From an uncultured Pirellulaceae bacterium (GTDB lineage: Bacteria; Planctomycetota; Planctomycetia; Pirellulales; Pirellulaceae): a stretch of 6,465 bases of DNA. The DNA lies in NCBI GenBank assembly GCA_934255105.1, contig CAKQNH010000279.1, positions 1 through 6,465 on the forward strand. Reading direction: 5' to 3'. The notes beneath the pieces are model-generated. The model was not told the origin of the DNA. It did not search any database and saw only the letters and a list, made by a program, of their open reading frames with translations. The translations under genes were made by a program, and so were the position numbers. How positions within the stretch are numbered: the first letter of the stretch is position 1; each line of letters opens with the position of its first letter. Below are positions 1 to 4,668 of the stretch, in pieces.

Positions 1-532
1 AGTCTATATCTTCAGGTTTCAAGAAGGCCATGTTGGCGGTGAAGACGCCAGGCACATGAGTATGCCCCTGAAAACAGGCTCGCTGAACCATCGAAAACAG
101 CTTGTCCATCTTGCGACGATTGTAGATATCTTCGGGAAAGACGTACTCATTGATTGGATTCCGCACCGAGCCATGCACGAACAACAACGATCCCTCGCGG
201 CGAGTCCGGGGAAGGTGGGCCAGGAATTCGAGGCGACGGAGACAGGCCTCGGGCGTGTCGCCCGCTTCGATCTGCCGCCGTGTCCACAGGATAGCTTGTT
301 CGGCGGCGTTGCTGAAACCTTCGGGATCGAACAGCGCGGCTAAGTCATGATTGCCTAAGATGCAAGCGTCAAAGTCTTTGACGATATCGATGCAGGCCTG
401 GGGATCGGGACCGTATCCCACGATATCGCCCAAGCACACAACCTGCTGGCAGTCTTGGGAGCGTGCGTCCTCAAGAACACTATTTAACGCCTCGAGGTTG
501 CCATGTATGTCACTTACGATCGCGCGCCGCAC
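1..532 (-). CDS. Metallophosphoesterase (calcineurin-like, COG0639/YfcE-type), 3' part cut by window edge
   Basis: Reading the minus strand from 532 gives 177 uninterrupted codons that leave the window at its left end, so the C-terminus is missing. The protein shows the two-metal phosphoesterase motifs in order: SDIHGN (D8, H10), [10 protein letters not shown] (D36), GNHD (about residues 60-63), VHGS and GHTH. These residues would coordinate two divalent metals and hydrolyse a phosphoester; the substrate cannot be read from sequence. It is a clear paralog of the complete gene just upstream (656-1414), with near-colinear alignment and only a one-residue gap between the D36 and GNHD motifs. I chose the GTG start at 532 because AGGGAG lies 7 nt upstream and because the start then aligns exactly with the paralog's MRQALISDIHGN. 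An in-frame ATG at 586 would add 18 unrelated residues and lacks a Shine-Dalgarno sequence. It is probably cotranscribed with the upstream paralog, 123 bp away. Likely cytosolic, as no signal peptide is visible. Confidence 0.9.
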   Translation of the reverse strand, partial: MRRAIVSDIHGNLEALNSVLEDARSQDCQQVVCLGDIVGYGPDPQACIDIVKDFDACILGNHDLAALFDPEGFSNAAEQAILWTRRQIEAGDTPEACLRRLEFLAHLPRTRREGSLLFVHGSVRNPINEYVFPEDIYNRRKMDKLFSMVQRACFQGHTHVPGVFTANMAFLKPEDID

Positions 533-655
533 AGCGTGGCTCCCTGTAAAGCGTGTGGAAATCGAAGACGCAACAGGCGCCAGCATTGCGGACGGATTCG
601 CTGGTTGAAAACCCCCCGGCTTAAAAACTTGAACAGAAGACGCCTCCCTCGCATG
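533..655. other. Intergenic gap between tandem phosphoesterases
   Basis: There are 123 bp between the TAA of the upstream phosphoesterase and the GTG of the downstream one. On the minus strand it carries an unusually G-rich run (GCCGGGGGGTT at about 611-621 in complement) and ends with the AGGGAG ribosome-binding site at about 540-545. No convincing terminator with a T-run is seen, which is consistent with readthrough from one paralog to the other. Confidence 0.5.
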
Positions 656-1414
656 TTAACGTCCTCCACGCAAACGATCGCCCAACATATTGTCTAAGTC
701 GGGAATGGCATAGATTTTAGCAATGGTGCGCTCGAAATCGTAATCAATCCGTCGAAATTCAACTTGTTGCTGTTGATCGTCGAAGATGGCGTAACAGGAG
801 CGTGGGTCTTCGTCGCGAGGTTGTCCCACTGAGCCGACATTGATCATCAATTTTTCATTACCTATCGAGAAGCGATTATCGCAGTCTTCAGGTGTTACAA
901 ACTCCCCATCGGTAGTAAACACGCCAGGCATGTGCGTGTGTCCTTGGAAGCATAAACGGGTAACGCGTTCGAACAGAGCCTGCATGCGTCCCTGATCGTA
1001 GATCGTTTCGGGGAAGACGTACTCGTTGGTCGCGTCGCGCGGCGATCCATGCACCAACAAAATGTCCCCGGCCTGATGAGATTTTGGCAGTTCGCTCAAG
1101 AAATCCCAGCGTCGATTGATGGCGCTGGCTGACCCAGGGCCACGGTCCAGTTCATCGCGGGTCCAGTAAATAGCTCTCAAAGCGACCGGATTAAAGCCAT
1201 CGGGGTCGAACAAAGCCGCCTGATCATGGTTGCCCAGGATCGTCAATTTGCATTTCTGAATGACGATATCCAAACATTGGCATGGATTAGGGCCATAGCC
1301 CACGATATCCCCTAGACAAACAATGCGATCCACGTTTTGCAGTTGGATGTCGGCCATGACCGCGTTAAGCGCTTCAAGATTGCCGTGAATATCACTGATG
1401 AGTGCTTGTCGCAC
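656..1414 (-). CDS. Metallophosphoesterase family protein (calcineurin-like, COG0639/YfcE-type), complete
   Basis: A complete 252-residue protein of the size usual for small bacterial calcineurin-like phosphoesterases. All metal-binding motifs are present: D8-I-H10 in SDIHGN, D36 in [12 protein letters not shown]62-H63 in GNHD, H122 in LVHGSPRD and H159-T-H161 in QGHTHMPG. The C-terminal part holds INVGSVGQPRD (191-200), a conserved closing strand in this family, then YAIFDD and a predicted C-terminal helix. The expected activity is metal-dependent hydrolysis of a phosphomono- or diester in the cytosol; the true substrate is unknown. The start is GTG, with GGAG 6 nt upstream in the minus-strand leader. 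It is divergent from tsaB and lies upstream of a truncated-by-window paralog in the same orientation, suggesting a tandem duplication. The sequence that the neighbour lacks past the window edge can be expected to resemble residues 178-252 here. Confidence 0.93.
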   Translation of the reverse strand: MRQALISDIHGNLEALNAVMADIQLQNVDRIVCLGDIVGYGPNPCQCLDIVIQKCKLTILGNHDQAALFDPDGFNPVALRAIYWTRDELDRGPGSASAINRRWDFLSELPKSHQAGDILLVHGSPRDATNEYVFPETIYDQGRMQALFERVTRLCFQGHTHMPGVFTTDGEFVTPEDCDNRFSIGNEKLMINVGSVGQPRDEDPRSCYAIFDDQQQQVEFRRIDYDFERTIAKIYAIPDLDNMLGDRLRGGR

Positions 1415-1467
1415 AGGCCGCTCCGGTACACACTGTCTGATCGGTCAAAGTTAACTAGCCATTGCCC

Positions 1468-1495
1468 TGCCACATTGTAGCTTGCCACATTGTAG
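1468..1495. repeat. Two 13-bp direct repeats, period 15 bp, in the divergent promoter region
   Basis: TGCCACATTGTAG occurs exactly at 1468-1480 and again at 1483-1495, separated by CT. Read on the minus strand, each copy contains TACAAT, a good match to a bacterial -10 box, placed about 55-75 bp upstream of the phosphoesterase GTG at 1414. The upstream box has a weak -35 candidate (TTTCAG) at 17-nt spacing. The pair could be a duplicated -10 element or an operator for a dimeric regulator. The repeat is seen directly; the function is inferred. Confidence 0.6.
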
Positions 1496-1506
1496 ATCGG
1501 CTGCGG

Positions 1507-1546
1507 TTTGGCTGAAAGGTAGACAGTTTACGCTTTCCGAGCCAAA
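1507..1546 (+). promoter_or_regulatory. Hairpin in the tsaB leader
   Basis: TTTGGCTGAAAG (1507-1518) pairs with CTTTC (1533-1537) and AGCCAAA (1540-1546). This gives a 12-bp stem with one 2-nt bulge (CG, 1538-1539) and a 14-nt loop. It is followed at once by a run of G (1547-1551) and ends 38 nt before the tsaB ATG. No T-run follows on either strand, so a simple terminator is unlikely. It may shape the tsaB 5' UTR or be a protein-binding palindrome between the divergent genes. Confidence 0.45.
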
Positions 1547-1584
1547 GGGGGGTGCGGGTTGGTCCTAAATCTAGCGAATTATCC

Positions 1585-2442
1585 ATGCTTCACCTGGCTA
1601 TAGAATGTTCGGCGTTGGCAGGCAGTGTAGCCGTGTTGCAGCAACAGACCGTCCTAACCGAGCGCGCTCTGCCGCCCGCTGTCGGCAGTGTGCAGACCTT
1701 GGCTCCAACCATTGCAGAACTACTGGATCACTATCGGTCGAGCGATCTGCCCGCCGTCGGATTGATCAGCGTGACGCATGGACCGGGTTCATTCACCGGC
1801 CTGCGCAGTGGGCTGGCATTGGCCAAAATGCTCGGACTAGCTTGGCAGATCCCGATTGTTGCCGGAGATACCCTACATGTCATTGCCGCCCAGGCCGCGC
1901 ATGGCTTGACCAGCCAAGGGCCGATTGCCAAAGACGCGCCAGGCACCGTCGTGGCTGTGCTCAACGCTTTTCGTAAGCAAGTATTTGCGGGCGCTTGGCG
2001 CATGCCCACCGATTCTTCCCACCCGCTCGCTTTGGATTTGATCCCAGTGGCACAGCCTCAAGTACTGGCTGCCGAACTGTGGCAAGCTCAGCCGCTGGCC
2101 GCGCTCACGTTTACCGATGGAGAGCGCCAGCCCGATTGTGATGCGGTGTCCCGCGCCAGTCCTGCCCATGCCAGCCATGCTCGCGCCAGCCCTGCCCACA
2201 CCAGCTCTGCCCATGCCAGCCTGCCGCTGTGGATCAGCGGAGCGGGCTTGCGGAACTACATGCCCCAATTAGTTGATGGAGCGAGCCTGACCGATCCCAC
2301 CCGCTGGGATCCCACCGCCGCTTGGGTTGGCCGGTTGGGCTGGCACAGCTATGTGGCCGGCGAAGCCGTATCGGCAGCCGAGCTCGCGCCCAATTACGTT
2401 CGCTCCAGCGCAGCCGAAGAAGTCCGCGATGCGCGCGGTTGA
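1585..2442 (+). CDS. tsaB: tRNA threonylcarbamoyladenosine biosynthesis protein TsaB (YeaZ family)
   Basis: TsaB is the non-catalytic scaffold partner of TsaD and TsaE in making t6A at position 37 of ANN-decoding tRNAs in the cytosol. The ASKHA-fold N-terminal lobe is clear: MLHLAIECSALAGSVAV at the start, then the family signature HGPGSFTGLRSGLALAK (65-81), and VLNAFRKQVFAGAW (125-138) where relatives usually have a D-A-R-R-G-E-V-type stretch. The end, AELAPNYVRSSAAEE (265-279), matches the usual TsaB C-terminus. No RimI acetyltransferase is fused. At 285 residues it is longer than E. coli TsaB (about 230); part of the excess is a low-complexity Ala/Ser/Pro/His segment at 191-212. The ATG at 1585 is chosen because the protein then begins at the first beta strand like other TsaB proteins. 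The in-frame GTG at 1552 abuts its G-run too closely. Neither start has a clear Shine-Dalgarno sequence. The 3' end overlaps the convergent gene by 49 bp. tsaD, tsaE and tsaC are not in the window. Confidence 0.93.
   Translation: MLHLAIECSALAGSVAVLQQQTVLTERALPPAVGSVQTLAPTIAELLDHYRSSDLPAVGLISVTHGPGSFTGLRSGLALAKMLGLAWQIPIVAGDTLHVIAAQAAHGLTSQGPIAKDAPGTVVAVLNAFRKQVFAGAWRMPTDSSHPLALDLIPVAQPQVLAAELWQAQPLAALTFTDGERQPDCDAVSRASPAHASHARASPAHTSSAHASLPLWISGAGLRNYMPQLVDGASLTDPTRWDPTAAWVGRLGWHSYVAGEAVSAAELAPNYVRSSAAEEVRDARG
2155..2220 (+). repeat. 15-bp in-frame minisatellite inside tsaB
   Basis: There are four consecutive 15-bp units (2155, 2170, 2185 and 2200) with consensus near GCCAGCCCTGCCCAT, plus a partial fifth. 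They encode the pentapeptides ASPAH, ASHAR, ASPAH, TSSAH and then ASLPL (residues 191-215). The period is a multiple of three, so copy-number change keeps the frame. The array sits between conserved segments of the C-terminal lobe and probably forms a flexible surface loop. Confidence 0.85.
2394..2442. other. Convergent 3' overlap of tsaB and the unknown gene
   Basis: The tsaB stop (2440-2442) lies 49 bp inside the minus-strand gene, whose TAA is at 2394-2396, inside tsaB. No terminator can lie between the genes. The two mRNAs would share complementary 3' ends, allowing antisense effects or transcriptional collision. Confidence 0.75.
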
Positions 2443-3515
2443 GTGCGTGGTGCGGCTTGGCTCAATAGACGCATAAACCCCTGACCTCCCGATGGCTTGC
2501 CAAGCAACTCGCGGCCCGGCGATGCGCAGTGCCGCAAGGCCCAATCGCCGCGTGGCATGTCGACCGCCACAATGCCCAGGATGCCATCAGAGCCGTGCGG
2601 CGTGGGGTGCGGTTGCGAGGGATCAGTTACACGCGTCCGTTGCTCGACTGACTGCGACAAGTATTCGAAGAAAATTCGCATGGCAGCTTCGTCACACTGC
2701 GCACGTGTCCCCTGCTCTGCCCCGTCGCCATCGCTTGCACTACGGCTAGCGAATCCTACCTCGGCGGCAGCCAGCGCCAGAGGCTTTGGACTAGCCTGCA
2801 GTGGAATGGTATCTAGGCTGGTGTCGTCCCATAGAACCCAGTGCGGTAGAGGCTGCGACCACGGGGTGGAAAACTGATGTTGGAATTGCTGCCAAGTAAT
2901 GCACGCGGTTGAGTGGCCTGCCGTGTTAGCGACCAACGCCCAGGCGTCGGTGGTCTGGCGACAGTTGCCAACGATGAGGCCATGCGAGGCAGTGGCGATT
3001 GCAGGCGACTGGCAGCTCAATACCGGCCACGGGGCTGGAACTACTTCGAAGAGTGTCGGACTACAACCCTGCAGCCAGTCGACCCACCCGTCCCACCAGC
3101 GATACCAAGCAAGCGTTAAATGTCCGGGAGTAGTTAAACCCGTTCGCCGCCGGCCATCCCACCAACTGTCGCTGGCGACTGCCAGCGGGACTTCAGGACA
3201 CGTCTGCTGCAAAAAAACGACCAGCTCCACAGGATAATCGAGGCGATTGACGCAGGGCACAATGATTCGCTCGACGCCACAATCGATGCGCTCTGTCAGC
3301 CGCTGGCGGTCGCGGCGAGATGGTCGGCCGCTGCCTGATGGCCAAGCATGATCGAGCAAAGCAACTTGTCTCTGGGAGAATTCGAACGCTTGCACCCTCT
3401 GGCGTAGCCAAGCTAGGCCACTTGCAGAATTGTGCGGGCGGCTTTCGATCCACAACACGCGCAACGCTTCGGTTGCAGAGTCTGCCGGGCCGCAACTCGC
3501 CGCTTCGCAACTCAC
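2394..3515 (-). CDS. Hypothetical protein, Trp-rich, translationally coupled to the HTH-EIIA gene
   Basis: I do not recognise the family of this 373-residue protein. Visible features: an N-terminal alpha/beta stretch (LRVLWIESRP at 18-27, RIIVPCVNR at 83-91, EVPLAVASDSWWDGRRR at 108-124) resembling a Rossmann or receiver-like fold; a striking Trp/aromatic patch HLTLAWYRWWDGWVDWL (132-148); and a second alternating part with GLIVGNCR and WVLWDD. A Ser/Gly/Asp-rich linker follows, then FFEYLSQSVEQ and a segment ILGIVAVDMPRGDWALRHC. No signal peptide, transmembrane helix or metal motif is evident. The GTG start overlaps the TGA of the upstream HTH-EIIA gene (GTGA, 3512-3515), a classic coupling arrangement, so the two proteins are probably made together. 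The last codons overlap tsaB antisense. That the tail is coded by the complement of a conserved tsaB end argues that the tail is not itself strongly constrained. Aromatic-rich, strand-like composition supports a real protein. Confidence 0.8.
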   Translation of the reverse strand: MSCEAASCGPADSATEALRVLWIESRPHNSASGLAWLRQRVQAFEFSQRQVALLDHAWPSGSGRPSRRDRQRLTERIDCGVERIIVPCVNRLDYPVELVVFLQQTCPEVPLAVASDSWWDGRRRTGLTTPGHLTLAWYRWWDGWVDWLQGCSPTLFEVVPAPWPVLSCQSPAIATASHGLIVGNCRQTTDAWALVANTAGHSTACITWQQFQHQFSTPWSQPLPHWVLWDDTSLDTIPLQASPKPLALAAAEVGFASRSASDGDGAEQGTRAQCDEAAMRIFFEYLSQSVEQRTRVTDPSQPHPTPHGSDGILGIVAVDMPRGDWALRHCASPGRELLGKPSGGQGFMRLLSQAAPRTQPRASRTSSAALERT

Positions 3516-4225
3516 TGCTCTGAGTCCAATTCCGATTCAAAGCGGGTCACCAAGTGATGCGCATCTTTGGGTGAATCGCATTGCCGCAGCGCGTCCAGAA
3601 AATCGGTCCCCGAGAGCAAGCGAGAAATCTTGGCGAGAACCTGCAAGTGAACTCGGTCGTCGGTCGAACAGATCAGGAAGAAAACATCTGTCAAATGTCC
3701 GCTTTGGTTGCCGAATGGGAGCGGTTGGGAAGTCACGCCCAAAGCTAACAGGGGTTCGGCCAGTATCGAACTCTGCGGGCGGCGGGGGTGCAATAGTGCC
3801 ACGCCGTTATCGAGCGCCGTTGGATGTAGCTCCTCGCGCGCCAGCACCGCTTCGTTCATCCGCGTCGCGTCCCATAGCAGACCGGTGCTCTCCGCCAACT
3901 TGCAAATGGTGCGAATCACACTCCCGCGCGTTCGGGCTTCCAGCGGAACGGCGATCGCTTGGGGAAGCAGCAAACGGCTGAGTTCAACCGATTCACTATC
4001 GACATCGCTCCAACGGTCGACCGTGGCTTGCATCTTGTCCAGTTCTTCCAAGTTGCTGGCACCGATGCGCTCTTCCAACCAAGTTTGCACCTCGGCTTCC
4101 GAAAATCGCCACTCGCCGCCGATGCGCCGGCCCGGCAATTGGTCGCGATCCGCCAAACGCCGGACCTGGGGCGGGGTCAAGTGCAGGTATACGGCCAGTT
4201 GGTCGACGTCAAGATCCTGGGACAT
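3512..4225 (-). CDS. Excisionase/MerR-like helix-turn-helix protein fused to PTS EIIA domain (mannitol/fructose/Ntr type)
   Basis: This 237-residue protein has two domains. Residues about 5-53 form a winged HTH of the excisionase (HTH_17) type: DVDQLAVYLHLTPPQVRRLADRDQLPGRRIGGEWRFSEAEVQTWLEER, given here in pieces as DVDQLAVYLHL, then PGRRIGGEWRF, then EAEVQTWL. Residues about 80-230 match the PTS EIIA type-2 fold. The stretch ALDNGVALLHPRRP holds the expected phospho-accepting histidine (H146) where PtsN and MtlA have NGIAIPHG. A second conserved histidine is H193 in RVHLQVLAKISRLL, after DVFFLI. The inferred role is a regulator whose DNA or partner binding responds to phosphorylation by HPr or another PTS protein. 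No EIIB/EIIC or HPr gene is near, so this is a regulatory rather than transport EIIA. I prefer the ATG at 4225 over the TTG two codons upstream (4231); neither has a strong Shine-Dalgarno sequence. The stop overlaps the next gene's GTG. Confidence 0.88.
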   Translation of the reverse strand: MSQDLDVDQLAVYLHLTPPQVRRLADRDQLPGRRIGGEWRFSEAEVQTWLEERIGASNLEELDKMQATVDRWSDVDSESVELSRLLLPQAIAVPLEARTRGSVIRTICKLAESTGLLWDATRMNEAVLAREELHPTALDNGVALLHPRRPQSSILAEPLLALGVTSQPLPFGNQSGHLTDVFFLICSTDDRVHLQVLAKISRLLSGTDFLDALRQCDSPKDAHHLVTRFESELDSEQ

Positions 4226-4262
4226 GGGCAATTGTTCTCGGTGGGCAGTGTTTTTGGAGCAA

Positions 4263-4287
4263 TGTAGAACGATTGTCCCACTCGTTT
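4263..4287 (-). repeat. Diverged inverted copy of the hairpin repeat
   Basis: GTAGAACGATTGTCCC followed by ACTCGTTTTC matches the reverse complement of the adjacent 38-bp unit (GTAGAGCGATTGTCCC...). It has two bases deleted in the loop region and substitutions in both arms. AACGA (4268-4272) still pairs with TCGTT (4282-4286). The G-to-A change in one arm is matched by C-to-T in the other. Confidence 0.6.
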
Positions 4288-4398
4288 TCTGAAGCGATTG
4301 GGGACAATCGCTCTACGCTGTGTTTTTTGAAGCGGTTGGGGACAATCGCTCTACGCTATGTTTTCTGAAGCGATTGGGGACAATCGCTCTACGTTATC
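4285..4398 (+). repeat. Three tandem 38-bp repeats, each with an 8-bp hairpin
   Basis: The units begin at 4285, 4323 and 4361. Units 1 and 2 differ at three positions, and unit 3 has a few more changes at its end. Each carries AGCGATTG, a GGGA tetraloop, and CAATCGCT, then CTCTACG. Unit 2 has AGCGGTTG in the left arm, which in plus-strand RNA makes a G-U pair and so keeps the stem. There are no variable spacers, so this is not CRISPR. It may belong to a dispersed intergenic repeat family (REP/MITE-like), or act as a transcription stop or regulator site for the divergent genes. Confidence 0.85.
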
Positions 4399-4655
4399 GT
4401 GGAAGGTGAGTTTAGCTAGCATTTCTAAGGGTGAAACGATTGTCATGTAAATGGTGAAAAAACGGCAGAAAGCCATTTCTTCGTCCATTCTCGTATTGAC
4501 GGTTCATAGGCATTCGGGACACGCTATAGCCTGTGATGTACAGAGCTCGCGGAGTGGGTGCTGTGACATCACCATCCATGGCGGTGAGCTCCAACGCATG
4601 AAGCATTGAAGTCGCCGACAGTTCAACAATTATCAGTACATCTAGACCATGTGGC

Positions 4656-4662
4656 AAGGAGG
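4656..4662 (+). promoter_or_regulatory. Strong ribosome binding site deciding the MurE-like start
   Basis: AAGGAGG, a near-perfect Shine-Dalgarno sequence, stands 6 nt before the ATG at 4669. It rules out the upstream in-frame TTG at 4606, and it is the strongest Shine-Dalgarno sequence in front of any gene in the window. Confidence 0.9.
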
Positions 4663-4668
4663 CCGACA

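Larger units (their letters stand above)
4226..4668. other. Long divergent intergenic region
   Basis: 443 bp between the divergent HTH-EIIA and MurE-like genes. Positions 4263-4398 are a structured repeat cluster, listed separately. The rest (4399-4655) has no ORF that I accept and no clear tRNA- or riboswitch-like fold by eye. A TTGACG (4496-4501) and a TATAGC (4525-4530) are present but 23 nt apart, so I do not call a promoter from them. The region must hold promoters for both flanking genes. Confidence 0.6.

Noticed and set aside
533..586. Upstream ATG (586) as start of the left-edge phosphoesterase
   Set aside because: It has no Shine-Dalgarno sequence and adds 18 residues absent from the paralog; the GTG at 532 has AGGGAG and aligns with the paralog start.
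56..608. Plus-strand frames opposite the left-edge phosphoesterase
   Set aside because: The minus strand carries all metallophosphoesterase motifs in one open frame; the plus frames are its complement.
1552..1584. GTG at 1552 as tsaB start
   Set aside because: The purine run directly abuts the codon, and the extra 11 residues precede the normal first beta strand of TsaB.
2155..2220. Repeat array as a frameshifting phase-variation switch
   Set aside because: The unit is 15 bp, so gain or loss keeps the frame; it cannot switch the gene on and off by frameshift.
3430..4292. Long plus-strand frames opposite the HTH-EIIA gene (to 183-194 codons)
   Set aside because: They are Ser/Arg-rich shadows of a clearly recognisable minus-strand protein, and no family motif is visible.
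4285..4398. CRISPR-like array of regular repeats
   Set aside because: The 38-bp units are directly contiguous with no unique spacers, and no cas-like gene is present.
4496..4530. TTGACG/TATAGC as a sigma70 promoter for the MurE-like gene
   Set aside because: The 23-nt spacing is far from the usual 16-18 nt.
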